DNA of 64,000 nucleotides from Gemmatimonadota bacterium (GTDB lineage: Bacteria; Gemmatimonadota; Gemmatimonadetes; Longimicrobiales; Gaopeijiaceae). The notes under the pieces are model-generated. The model saw only the letters and a list, made by a program, of their open reading frames with translations, did no database searches and was not told the origin of the DNA. Shown piece by piece: positions 25,316 through 34,252 of this stretch. Location of the stretch: assembly GCA_028873815.1 (NCBI GenBank), contig JAPPNN010000010.1:1-64000 (forward strand). The letters run 5' to 3'. A program made the translations under genes and the position numbers. The first letter of the stretch is position 1; the number at the start of each line of letters is the position of its first letter.

Positions 25316-27870
25316 CCTCCCTCCCCCTTCGGCTTTCGCCGGAGGCCGCCCGGGTGATCCGCGACGAGGTGGCCAGGGCCGGAGGGCGGGAGGTGACCTT
25401 CCTTGCCGAGGTGACGCGCGAGCGAGTGGTTGCCAACCCCCGTTGCGTTGCCCGCGGCAATCGTTCGGCGGTGCTGGCGGTCGCCCGCCATGCGCCGGAG
25501 GGCGGTGTGATGATCCACAATCATCCGTCCGGCGTGCTGGAGCCGTCCGACGCCGACCTCGCGGTGGCCGCGCGGATCCATGAGGACGGGTTGGGCACGG
25601 CGATCGTCACCAACGATGCCGACCGCATCTACGTGGTCGTGGAGCCGCCTGAGCCCAGGCGCATCGTGCCTCTGGAGGTGGACGAACTCGCGCAGCTGCT
25701 GGCTCCGGCGGGTCCCCTGTCGGCGCTTCCCGGCTACGAGGACCGGGGCGCCCAGCGCGACATGCTGCGCTTCGTGGCCAGGCGCTTCAACGAGGGGGGA
25801 ACCGCACTGGTCGAAGCGGGAACGGGTACGGGAAAGTCGCTCGCGTACCTGGTTCCGGCCGTGCGCTGGGCGACGCGCAACGGTGAGCGGACGATCGTGT
25901 CCACCAACACGATCAACCTGCAGGAGCAGTTGGTCGGCAAGGACCTCGACATCGTCGGCGGGGTGCTGGGCGAGCAGGTCAGGTGGGCGCTGGTGAAGGG
26001 CAGGGGCAACTACATCTCGATCCGGCGCGCCCACCTCGCAGCCGAGTCCGCGCCCAGCCTCTTTCCGGACGACCGCTCCGCCGAACTTGAGGCGCTTCTG
26101 GAATGGGTCGACCAGACGCGCGACGGGTCCCGCAGCGACCTGCCCTTCTCTCCCAGCCCCGACCTGTGGGACGAGGTGAAGAGCGAAACGGACGCCTGCC
26201 TGCGCGCCAAGTGCCCGCATTTCCAGCAGTGCCACTATCAGCGGGCCCGCCGGGCGGGAGCGAGCGCGGACCTCGTCGTCGTCAACCACGCGCTCTTCTT
26301 CTCGGACCTGGCGGTGCGCATCGCCACCGACAACTTCCGCGACGCGGCCGTGCTCCCGTCGTACCGGCGAGTGATCTTCGACGAGGCGCATCACCTGGAG
26401 GATGCGGCGACCGCGCGTCTCGGCGTCGAAGCCACGCGGACGGGCATGTACCGGGCCCTGTCCCGCCTGGAGCGGCGGGGCAAGGGGGTCCTCGCCTCGA
26501 TCCTCGCGGCCCTGGCGGCGGCGCCCGCCTCGATTCCCGCGCGGCACCTGGGCACGCGCATCCGCGAGCGCACGAGTCCACGTGTGCGCGCTGCGCGCTC
26601 CGCCTTCAACGCCTTCTTCCGCGTCATCGAGCCATGGGCCGAGGCGCGCGCCGACAGGGCGAGCTTCCGCCTCGGGAGACCCGGCGAGGCCGGCGAGGCC
26701 GCGGGACCCGAGCCGGCGGCGGATCCCGAGATCGGCGAGGCGCTCGACCGGACCCTGATCGCACTGGGCGACCTCGACCGCGAACTCGATGCGCTGATCG
26801 GCCATCTCGGCGGACACGAGGAGCTCCGGGACGCGCTGGAAGGGCGCGTTCTCGACCTGGGCGGCTCGCGGACCCGCATTGGCAAAATCGACCGCGCCCT
26901 GCGGCTGTGCCTACTGCCGGGCACCGACAGCGGCAACATGGTGCGCTGGCTCGAAGTGCGGCGCTCCGGGATCCGGAACGTGCGCAACATCTGCTTTGCG
27001 GCGGCACCGGTCGAACTCGGGCCGGTTCTTGCCGAGCACGTGTTCGACAGGGCCGAGACCGCGGTGCTCACGTCCGCGACGATGGCGGCGGCCGGCGATT
27101 TCGGCTACCTGAAGCAGCGCCTGGGCCTGGCCGGCCACGCGACGCAGGCCCTCTCGGACGCCCACCCCGTGGATACCGAGGTGGCCGAGAAGGTGCTTGC
27201 GTCCCCCTTCGACCATGCCGCACAGAGCCTGCTCGCCATTCCCACGGATCTCCCCGGACGCACGGGCCGGGATGGCGCGGCGGCCCATCACGAGGCCACG
27301 GCGCACGTCGTGCGCGATGTCGCGATGATCACCGGCGGAGGGCTCTTCGTGCTGTTCACTTCGTACGCCGCTTTGAACGCGGTGGCGGGACACCTGCGCG
27401 CAGGCGGCGCCGAGGGACGCTGGCCGCTCCTGGTGCAGGGTGAGAGGGACCGCACCGCGATGCTCGGGAAGTTCGCCCGGTCGGGCGAGGCCATTCTTCT
27501 CGGCACCGCGTCCTTCTGGGAGGGCGTGGACGTGCCAGGATGGCCGCTGAGGGCCCTGGTGATTCACAAGCTGCCCTTCCGCGTCCCCACCGAGCCCATG
27601 ACCGAGGCCCGGATCGAAGCCATGGAGGAGCGCGGCGAGAACTCGTTCTGGAACCTCATGGTCCCCGATGCGGCGATGCGGTTGAAGCAGGGAGTCGGGC
27701 GGCTGATTCGGACGCGCACCGACCGCGGCGCCGCATTGATACTCGACGATCGCTTGCTCACCAGGCGGTATGGGCGGCTGCTGCTCGAAGCCCTTCCGCC
27801 GATGCCGCTCGTCAAGGGGCCCTGGGACGAAGTGAAGCAGCGCGTAGCGGACTTCTACGCTCCCCGGTAG
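25312..27870 (+). CDS. JAB/RadC-like domain fused to DinG-family helicase
   Basis: An 852-aa protein. Residues 1-120 form a JAB/MPN-type domain with Glu33 and the metal motif H69-N-H71-P-x7-S79-x2-D82, as in RadC. Residues 140-852 are a DinG/XPD-family SF2 helicase: Walker A EAGTGTGKS, DEAH in the segment VIFDEAHHLED, and motif VI QGVGRLIRT. Of the four Fe-S cysteines usual in DinG, three are present (codons at 26197, 26212 and 26230), but the first, normally after KGRxNY, is replaced (KGRGNYIS, about 25996-26019). The iron-sulfur cluster may be altered or lost. Start GTG at 25312 overlaps the previous stop. Likely role: unwinding of damaged or structured DNA; the JAB partner activity is unknown. 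Confidence 0.85.
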   Translation: MTSLPLRLSPEAARVIRDEVARAGGREVTFLAEVTRERVVANPRCVARGNRSAVLAVARHAPEGGVMIHNHPSGVLEPSDADLAVAARIHEDGLGTAIVTNDADRIYVVVEPPEPRRIVPLEVDELAQLLAPAGPLSALPGYEDRGAQRDMLRFVARRFNEGGTALVEAGTGTGKSLAYLVPAVRWATRNGERTIVSTNTINLQEQLVGKDLDIVGGVLGEQVRWALVKGRGNYISIRRAHLAAESAPSLFPDDRSAELEALLEWVDQTRDGSRSDLPFSPSPDLWDEVKSETDACLRAKCPHFQQCHYQRARRAGASADLVVVNHALFFSDLAVRIATDNFRDAAVLPSYRRVIFDEAHHLEDAATARLGVEATRTGMYRALSRLERRGKGVLASILAALAAAPASIPARHLGTRIRERTSPRVRAARSAFNAFFRVIEPWAEARADRASFRLGRPGEAGEAAGPEPAADPEIGEALDRTLIALGDLDRELDALIGHLGGHEELRDALEGRVLDLGGSRTRIGKIDRALRLCLLPGTDSGNMVRWLEVRRSGIRNVRNICFAAAPVELGPVLAEHVFDRAETAVLTSATMAAAGDFGYLKQRLGLAGHATQALSDAHPVDTEVAEKVLASPFDHAAQSLLAIPTDLPGRTGRDGAAAHHEATAHVVRDVAMITGGGLFVLFTSYAALNAVAGHLRAGGAEGRWPLLVQGERDRTAMLGKFARSGEAILLGTASFWEGVDVPGWPLRALVIHKLPFRVPTEPMTEARIEAMEERGENSFWNLMVPDAAMRLKQGVGRLIRTRTDRGAALILDDRLLTRRYGRLLLEALPPMPLVKGPWDEVKQRVADFYAPR

Positions 27871-27951
27871 ATTCAGGTGTGGCGGGGCGGTGCCGCGCGG
27901 CGTTCGCGCGCCCCGAAGTGACCGGATTCCCCAACCCTGGTGCATTTGCAA

Positions 27952-28149
27952 ATGAAGAAGGTTCTTGGATTCCTTGCCGGACTGTTCCTCCTGACCCTCG
28001 CCGCCGGTGCGGCCCGCACCGCGTCGATAGGGTGGGGAGGCGGTGACTCCGATGTCGGTTTCTGGTGGACGGTGATCGCCAGCTTCCTGACGATCGCGGC
28101 ACTCGGCGCGCTCGTGGGAACGGCCATCCACTCCCGCCGAGCCGACTAG
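27952..28149 (+). CDS. Small two-helix membrane protein
   Basis: A 65-aa protein with two hydrophobic segments (about 4-20 and 38-55) joined by a Gly-rich loop, and a short basic end. It lies 6 bp before the FAH-family gene. No family was recognised. A GTG start 12 bases upstream is equally open. Confidence 0.55.
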   Translation: MKKVLGFLAGLFLLTLAAGAARTASIGWGGGDSDVGFWWTVIASFLTIAALGALVGTAIHSRRAD

Positions 28150-28155
28150 CGGCCC

Positions 28156-28824
28156 GTGGCCGTGAGGTCGACCGTGAAGCCCGGCAAGATCGTGTGCGTG
28201 GGGCGCAACTACGCGGACCACGCCGCCGAACTGGGGAGCACCGTGCCGACCGAACCCCTCATCTTCCTCAAACCGCCATCGGCCGTGATCGCCGACGGTG
28301 ACCCGGTCCACGTGCCGCCGGATGTCGGCAGGGTGGACTACGAGGGCGAGATCGGGCTGGTTGTGGGCCGTCGATGCCGGCGGGTTTCAGAGGCATCGGC
28401 CTGGGACTGCGTCAGCGGCGTGGTCGCGGTGAACGATGTGACCGCCAGAGCCCTGCAGAAGAGTGACAGCCAGTGGACCCGCGCCAAGGGGCTCGACACG
28501 TTCTGTCCGCTGGGCAACGTGGTCGGGACCGGATCCGTCGACCGCGAGAACATTGCGGTCACCACGCGGGTAAACGGAGAGGTCCGCCAGCATGGGACAA
28601 CCGCCGATATGGTGTTTTCCATCCCACGATTGGTGAGCTACATCTCGCACGTCATGACCTTGGAGGCCGGGGATCTGATCGCGACCGGCACGCCGGAAGG
28701 GGTCGGACCGCTCTCGCCGGGCGATGTCGTCGAGGTCGCGCTGTCGTGCGGCACCGCGGTGCGCAATCCCGTCGTCGGGGGGGCATCGCTGGCGCCCGAA
28801 ACCGTCCACGAGGGACCGGACTAG
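28156..28824 (+). CDS. Fumarylacetoacetate hydrolase-family enzyme
   Basis: A 222-aa metal-dependent C-C bond hydrolase or decarboxylase of the FAH fold. Visible marks are IVCVGRNYADHAAELG at the start, LKPPSAV, the metal-binding YEGEIGLVVG, VAVNDVTARALQ, KGLDTFCPLG and the closing GDLIATGTPEGVGPL. The length fits the short FAHD1/acylpyruvase-like group rather than full fumarylacetoacetases. Substrate cannot be told from sequence. The start is GTG at 28156, right after the small membrane protein. Confidence 0.88.
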   Translation: MAVRSTVKPGKIVCVGRNYADHAAELGSTVPTEPLIFLKPPSAVIADGDPVHVPPDVGRVDYEGEIGLVVGRRCRRVSEASAWDCVSGVVAVNDVTARALQKSDSQWTRAKGLDTFCPLGNVVGTGSVDRENIAVTTRVNGEVRQHGTTADMVFSIPRLVSYISHVMTLEAGDLIATGTPEGVGPLSPGDVVEVALSCGTAVRNPVVGGASLAPETVHEGPD

Positions 28825-28828
28825 GCAA

Positions 28829-29674
28829 ATGACCAGAAAGGCCGGAGACCAGCGTGTCCTGCCGTCGCGCGCCGCGGTGCGACGCCAGGCCGGACGCCGT
28901 CCGCTCCTGGCCGGTCTGCTGCTCTCCGCCCTCGCCCACGTCGTCGTGATCGTTCTCTATCCGTTCTTTTCGGCCGTCCAACCCGAGTTCGGTGTGTTTC
29001 CGCTGCTTCCCGACCCGCCGCAGGCACCCGGAATGCGCGTGCTGGACATTGTGGAACTCACCGGACCGGAGGTTGGAGACCCGCTCGACCCGACCGAGAT
29101 CGAGGATCCCTCCGAGCCGGAGATCACGCCGGAAGCGCCGAGCTTCGAAGACCAGACCATCCAGATGCCCGAACGCTACCGCAGCGCGGCCGAGCGGCTG
29201 CGTCGGGGCGGGGGGGACCCACGGCTGTGGGCACCGCTGGATCCTGCGCTCGTGGAGCCGACTCCGCAGCAGCTGCTCGCGCTTCGCATCCTCGCCGCGG
29301 TCGAGTCGTCGAACGACTCGGCTGCCGCGGAAGCCCAACGGCTGGCCGAGGCCATGGACTGGACCTACACCGACGCCGACGGAAAGCGGTGGGGCGTCTC
29401 CCCGGGCCGGGTTCACCTCGGTGATGTCGAGATACCCCTGGGGAACTTCGGTTTTGGACCGCCCCCGGACTACAACGGCGACCAGGCCGAGTGGGCGTTT
29501 CGCATGGCCGACATCGAGCGGGCGTTCGGCAGCCTCGCGGCGCGGCAGAGCTGGCGGGAGCGTTTGGAGAGCATGCAGCGCCGGCGCGAGGAGCAGCGGG
29601 CCCGGCAGGAAGAGGAGAGGGCGAAGGCGGCAGCCAGACCCGACACGACGTCCGGTGGCACGAGGCGCCGATAG
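28829..29674 (+). CDS. Membrane-anchored protein of unknown function (TonB-like layout)
   Basis: A 281-aa protein. A basic N-terminus is followed by one hydrophobic segment (about 25-45, LLAGLLLSALAHVVVIVLYPF), then a Pro/Asp/Glu-rich stretch, a soluble middle domain, and a charged Arg/Glu/Gln coiled end. One N-terminal anchor with an acidic, proline-rich periplasmic stalk resembles TonB-type or cell-division proteins, but the C-terminal TonB domain is not seen. The ATG at 28829 follows the FAH gene by 4 bases. valS starts directly after its stop. Confidence 0.7.
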   Translation: MTRKAGDQRVLPSRAAVRRQAGRRPLLAGLLLSALAHVVVIVLYPFFSAVQPEFGVFPLLPDPPQAPGMRVLDIVELTGPEVGDPLDPTEIEDPSEPEITPEAPSFEDQTIQMPERYRSAAERLRRGGGDPRLWAPLDPALVEPTPQQLLALRILAAVESSNDSAAAEAQRLAEAMDWTYTDADGKRWGVSPGRVHLGDVEIPLGNFGFGPPPDYNGDQAEWAFRMADIERAFGSLAARQSWRERLESMQRRREEQRARQEEERAKAAARPDTTSGGTRRR

Positions 29675-29675
29675 G

Positions 29676-32423
29676 TTGAAGCCCCCCGTGCTTGCCAAGA
29701 CGTTCGATCCCCGGGCGGTCGAAGCCCGGATCCTGCGCATGTGGGAGGAGGGCGGCTATTTCGGCGCGTCCGCGAGCGCCGTTGAAGAGGGTGGCGATCC
29801 CTACGTGATCGTGATCCCGCCGCCCAACGTCACCGCGGTTCTTCACATGGGCCATGGGCTCAACAACACGATCCAGGACGTGCTCATCCGCTGGCGCCGC
29901 ATGCAGGGTCGCGCAACGCTGTGGGTTCCGGGCACCGACCACGCCGGCATCGCGACCCAGAACGTGGTCGAACGGCGCCTGGGCGCCGAGGGCAAGACCC
30001 GGCACGACCTGGGCCGCGAAGCGTTCGTGCGAAAGGTGTGGGAGCACGTCGACCTGACCGGGGACCGCATTCTCGGTCAGCTGAAGGCGATCGGGTGCAG
30101 CTGTGACTGGACCCGGGCCCGCTTCACGCTGGACGAGGGCCTGTCGCGCGCGGTGAGGGAGATCTTCGTAAAGCTCTACGAGGACGATCTCATCTACCGC
30201 GGCGAGTACATCATCAACTGGTGCCCGCGGTGCCTGACGGCGCTTTCGAACGAGGAGGCCGAGGGCTCGGAGGCGCGGGGATCGCTCTGGCACCTGCGGT
30301 ACCCGCTGGCCGCGGGACACGAGGATGCTGCCGCCGAGGCGCGGGCGCGGAGTGCGGACGCGATTGGGCGCCTGCCCGACGGGCGGTGGTACCTGACCGT
30401 CTCCACCACCCGGCCCGAAACGATGCTCGGCGATACCGGAGTGGCCGTCAGCCCCGGCGATCCTCGCTACGGCTCGCTCGTGGGCGCGGCCGTAGAGCTC
30501 CCGCTGACCGGCCGCACCATCCCCATCGTGGCCGACGCGCACGTCGCCGCGGATTTCGGGACGGGCATGGTCAAGGTCACGCCCGCCCACGATCCCAACG
30601 ACTTCCTGGTCGCCGAGCGGACCGGCCTCGCCGTGCTCAACGTCATGACCGAGCGTGCGGCCATGAACGAGAACGCGCCCCGGGCCTTCCACGGCCTCGA
30701 CCGCTTCGACGCGCGCAAGGCGGTGGTCACGGCGCTGGACGAACAAGGGCTCCTGGCCGGACGCGACGGCCACGACCACGCCGTTCCCCGCTGCTACCGC
30801 TGTGACACCGTGGTCGAGCCCCGGCTCAGCGAGCAGTGGTTCGTGCGGATGAAGCCGCTCGCCGAGCCCGCGCTGGAGGCGTCCCGCAACGGCACCGTCA
30901 CCTTCTCCCCGGGGCGCTGGACGCGGGTGTACGAGCAGTGGATGGAGAACATCCGCGACTGGTGCATCTCGCGGCAGCTGTGGTGGGGCCATCGAATTCC
31001 GGTCTGGTACTGCGACGACTGCGGGGCGGTGATCTGCGCGCGCGAGGATCTCGACGCGTGCGGAGAGTGCGGTGGCACTTCGCTGGAGCAGGACCCCGAC
31101 GTGCTCGACACCTGGTTTTCGTCCTGGCTGTGGCCGTTCTCGGTCTTCGGATGGCCCGAGGACACGCGCGACCTGAGGGCGTTCTACCCCGGCCACACCC
31201 TCTCCACCGCCCCCGAGATTCTCTTCTTCTGGGTCGCGCGCATGATCATGTCGGGATATCACGCCATGGGGGACGCCCCGTTCCGGCGGGTCTACCTGCA
31301 CGGCACGGTGCGCGACATTCAGGGCCGCAAGATGTCGAAGTCCCTCGGCAACGGGGTCGATCCGCTCGAGGTCGTGCAGCTGTACGGAGCCGACGCGTTG
31401 CGTTTCACGGTGCTCGCGAGCGCGGGCGTCGGAGCCGATATCCGCCTCGACCACGAGAACCTCGAGTCGGCCTTCGCACCCGGGCGCAACTTCGTCAACA
31501 AGCTGTGGAACGTGGGCCGTTTCGCCCTCATGAGCCTGGGCGACGACCCGATCCCGTCCCTCGCCGACGTGCACGACGATCTGGCGCTGGAGGACCGCTG
31601 GATCCTGTCGCGGCGGCAGGAAGCCGTGCGGCGCATGGACGAGGAGCTGGAGGCGTTCCGCATGCAGGGCGCCGCGGAGACGATGCGCGACTTCCTTCGC
31701 GGCGAGTTCGCCGACTGGTATCTCGAGGCCGTCAAGCATCGGCTGCCTGCTGGCGGTGAGGGCCGCGATGCCGCGCGCGCGGTGCTGGCCCATGTCCTGG
31801 ACGGGATCTGCCGCCTGCTGCATCCCCTGGTCCCGTTCGTTACCGAGGAGTTGTTTGGCCTGCTTCCCGGATCCGGGGGGGCGGGGGGGGCGCTGATCGT
31901 CGCACGCTGGCCCCGCGTCGCTCCGCAGTACGTCGACGACCGGGCCGAACGCGACTTCGACTGGCTGCGCGAGTTCATCGTTCGGGTGCGCGCCATGCGT
32001 AAGGAGTACCGAGTCGGCGAGGGCCATGAAGTTGCCGTGCACGTGGTGGGCGGAGAGCACGCGCATCTGCTGGAGAGGCGCGCGGAGCTTCTTCGCCGGC
32101 TGGCCCGGATCGGAAGCGTGGCGCGTTCGGTGCCGCCGGAGGGAACGGTGTGCGCCGGCGCGGTGCTGCGCGACGGCACCGAGCTGTTTCTGCCTCTCGC
32201 CGGGGTGATCGATCTCGAACGCGAGAGAGCGCGCGCGCGGAGGGAAGTGGAACGCCTGGCGGGGCAGCTCAGGGGCATCGAGGGCAAGCTGGCCAACCCG
32301 AATTTCGTCGGGCGCGCACCGGAAGCCGTGGTCGAGCGCGAGCGCCAGAAGCTGGAGTCATGTCAACTGCAGTTTACCAAATGGAAAGCAAAGTTTACAT
32401 CGTTGGGTGGCGAACGGCCGTGA
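29676..32423 (+). CDS. valS: Valyl-tRNA synthetase
   Basis: A class Ia synthetase of about 915 aa that charges tRNA-Val. The HIGH-type motif is HMGHG (57-61), the catalytic KMSKS is at 552-556, and the editing domain lies between them (TRPETMLGDTGV, HDPNDF). A zinc-type WCPRC segment and the C-terminal coiled-coil arm with LANPNFVGRAPEAV are present. Two starts are possible: TTG 29676, with GAGG 10 bases upstream, or GTG 29688. The first is given because of the binding site. Its stop overlaps the following GTG by 4 bp. Much longer frames upstream are other-frame reading of the preceding gene. Confidence 0.93.
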   Translation: MKPPVLAKTFDPRAVEARILRMWEEGGYFGASASAVEEGGDPYVIVIPPPNVTAVLHMGHGLNNTIQDVLIRWRRMQGRATLWVPGTDHAGIATQNVVERRLGAEGKTRHDLGREAFVRKVWEHVDLTGDRILGQLKAIGCSCDWTRARFTLDEGLSRAVREIFVKLYEDDLIYRGEYIINWCPRCLTALSNEEAEGSEARGSLWHLRYPLAAGHEDAAAEARARSADAIGRLPDGRWYLTVSTTRPETMLGDTGVAVSPGDPRYGSLVGAAVELPLTGRTIPIVADAHVAADFGTGMVKVTPAHDPNDFLVAERTGLAVLNVMTERAAMNENAPRAFHGLDRFDARKAVVTALDEQGLLAGRDGHDHAVPRCYRCDTVVEPRLSEQWFVRMKPLAEPALEASRNGTVTFSPGRWTRVYEQWMENIRDWCISRQLWWGHRIPVWYCDDCGAVICAREDLDACGECGGTSLEQDPDVLDTWFSSWLWPFSVFGWPEDTRDLRAFYPGHTLSTAPEILFFWVARMIMSGYHAMGDAPFRRVYLHGTVRDIQGRKMSKSLGNGVDPLEVVQLYGADALRFTVLASAGVGADIRLDHENLESAFAPGRNFVNKLWNVGRFALMSLGDDPIPSLADVHDDLALEDRWILSRRQEAVRRMDEELEAFRMQGAAETMRDFLRGEFADWYLEAVKHRLPAGGEGRDAARAVLAHVLDGICRLLHPLVPFVTEELFGLLPGSGGAGGALIVARWPRVAPQYVDDRAERDFDWLREFIVRVRAMRKEYRVGEGHEVAVHVVGGEHAHLLERRAELLRRLARIGSVARSVPPEGTVCAGAVLRDGTELFLPLAGVIDLERERARARREVERLAGQLRGIEGKLANPNFVGRAPEAVVERERQKLESCQLQFTKWKAKFTSLGGERP

Positions 32424-34252
32424 ATCGGGGGGGACTGCTGGTGCTCTTCGCCGCGACTGCCTGCGCGCGGCCGGAGGCTCCGCCGGGGGGTCCGGAGGAC
32501 CTCTTTCCGCCGTATGTGATCGAGACGACCCCGGATACCTTTGCGGTCGTCGAACCCGGCATCAACGAGGTCCACTTCCGTTTCAGCGAACGCATCAGCG
32601 AACGGCCCGCGACTGGCAACCTGAACGACGCCGTGGTCGTGTCCCCGTCGACGGGCCTGGTGCGGGTGCGCCACCGCCGCGACGGGATCACCGTCGAAAT
32701 GCAGGAGGGGTTCGAGGCCGGGAGGCTGTACCGGGTGACGGTGCTCCCGGTGATCAACGACATGTTCCAGAATCGGTTGCGCGACCCCTTCGACCTGGTC
32801 GTCTCGACGGGTGACGAGTTCGTACCCAACGTCCTGGCGGGCATGGTGGAGGATCGCGTGACGGGCGAGGCGGTTGCCGACGTGCGCGTCGAGGCGCGCT
32901 TCCAGGTCGACGCCGACACGATCACCCACTGGAACCTCACCGATCAGGATGGGGTCTTCTCGCTCCGCTACGTCCCGGACGGTGCATTCGCCGTGCGGGC
33001 GTGGCTCGACCGCAACCGCGACCGCGAAGTCGGCGAATCCGAGCCGCAGACACGGTTTGTGCCCGGGCAGCTGGACCCGACTCCGGACACGAGCTTCACG
33101 GTGCTGTCTCTGATCGAGCCCGACACCACCCCGGCACGGCTTGCGAGCGTAACGGTGGAGGACTCGGTGACGCTTCGTTTCGAGTTCGACGACTACCTGG
33201 ATCCGGAGATTCCGGGAGCGCTGATCGCTGCGCGTCTGGTGGTAGCAGAGATCAGCGACACCACGGACGTGGAAGCCGCGGCGGACTCGCTCGGCGCGAC
33301 CGAGCCGGCGGACACGACCCCGCCGGTCCAGGCGGCCGACACGGTCCACGTGGCCGAGGCGATCCCGCCGGACGATCCGGCCCCGACAGGCGACACGGTC
33401 CAGGTGGGCGACACGGTCCCACCGGACGACACGGTTCCGCTGGGTGACCCGCCAGGGGACGTCGAGGCTGGTGACTCGGCGGCTATGGCCGAAGTCGTCG
33501 ACACCCTGCCGCTGCCCGAGCCGGGCGACACGGTGCGGGTCCGGATCCTCACGGAGCGTGAATACGAGGCGTTGCTGGCCGAGCGGGCGGACTCCGCGGC
33601 CCGGGCGGCTGCGGCTGCGGCGGCAGAGGCAGGAGCGGCGGACGCCGCGGTGGGCGATGTGGATGCCGGGGCAGAGGCGGAACCGTCCGATGACGCCGAA
33701 CCCGAGCCCGGGCGCGTGACGCTCTCCGGGTTGCCGCTGCCGGACCAGACCCTGGTGGGCGTGCTCTTCGAGCCACTCCGCGCCGGGATCCCATACGAGG
33801 CGTCGATATCGCGGGTCATGAACATCGCCGGGACGGGACGGGGGCAAGGGACCACCATAGTTGTTCTCGAACTGCCTCCCGAGGAGCCGGAGGAGGAGGT
33901 GGACACGACGGACATGGCGGATCCGGCTGCGGCCGTCGACACGGGCGCCGTGATGCCCGACACGGGTCAGGTAGCGGATACCGTCCCATCGGCGGACAGC
34001 CTGCAGCTGCCCGACACGGTGGTTGTTCCCGACACGGTGGTAGTTCCCGACACCGTGGCAGATCCTGACACCGTGCCGGTCCCCGACACAGTGACCGTCC
34101 CCGACACCGTGCCGGTCCGTGGCTGGACCCGTGCTGCCGATCGTGCCGGCCTGCCCGCCCGCCACCCGGTGCTCCGCCCGCGCGGCCGTCTGGCGCTCCG
34201 CCCGCGCCGGCGTCCCATGCTTCGTCGGCGTCGGCGTACGGAGCGGCCGTGA
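32420..34252 (+). CDS. Ig-like domain lipoprotein with PDTV repeats
   Basis: About 610 aa from GTG 32420, which overlaps the valS stop. A short hydrophobic N-terminus leads to a lipobox-like ATAC and the segment CARPEAPPGGPEDLFPP, the usual opening of SbsA-type Ig-like lipoproteins. A second domain contains a VxxRVTGEAVADVRVEA-type carboxypeptidase-regulatory pattern and a D-N-R-D segment. The middle and end are Asp/Pro/Thr/Val-rich, with short repeats (GDTVQV, PDTVVV). The last 45 codons turn abruptly Arg-rich, which suggests the original frame was lost near 34120. Starts at 32360 or 32381 would lengthen the signal region. Likely surface-exposed. Confidence 0.75.
   Translation: MNRGGLLVLFAATACARPEAPPGGPEDLFPPYVIETTPDTFAVVEPGINEVHFRFSERISERPATGNLNDAVVVSPSTGLVRVRHRRDGITVEMQEGFEAGRLYRVTVLPVINDMFQNRLRDPFDLVVSTGDEFVPNVLAGMVEDRVTGEAVADVRVEARFQVDADTITHWNLTDQDGVFSLRYVPDGAFAVRAWLDRNRDREVGESEPQTRFVPGQLDPTPDTSFTVLSLIEPDTTPARLASVTVEDSVTLRFEFDDYLDPEIPGALIAARLVVAEISDTTDVEAAADSLGATEPADTTPPVQAADTVHVAEAIPPDDPAPTGDTVQVGDTVPPDDTVPLGDPPGDVEAGDSAAMAEVVDTLPLPEPGDTVRVRILTEREYEALLAERADSAARAAAAAAAEAGAADAAVGDVDAGAEAEPSDDAEPEPGRVTLSGLPLPDQTLVGVLFEPLRAGIPYEASISRVMNIAGTGRGQGTTIVVLELPPEEPEEEVDTTDMADPAAAVDTGAVMPDTGQVADTVPSADSLQLPDTVVVPDTVVVPDTVADPDTVPVPDTVTVPDTVPVRGWTRAADRAGLPARHPVLRPRGRLALRPRRRPMLRRRRRTERP
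34010..34117 (+). repeat. Six 18-bp tandem units coding PDTVxV
   Basis: Units begin at 34010, 34028, 34046, 34064, 34082 and 34100. Each starts CCCGACAC (one copy CCTGACAC) and codes a six-residue PDTVxx step in the lipoprotein tail. Unit length is a multiple of three, so slippage by whole units keeps the frame. The repeat ends 3 codons before the Arg-rich tail. Confidence 0.85.

Noticed and set aside
29124-32066. A 980-codon minus-strand frame over valS
   Set aside because: valS on the other strand has every expected motif; the antisense product has none and is a codon-bias artefact.
34010-34117. CRISPR-like array
   Set aside because: The 18-bp units are contiguous, without spacers, and code for a peptide repeat.
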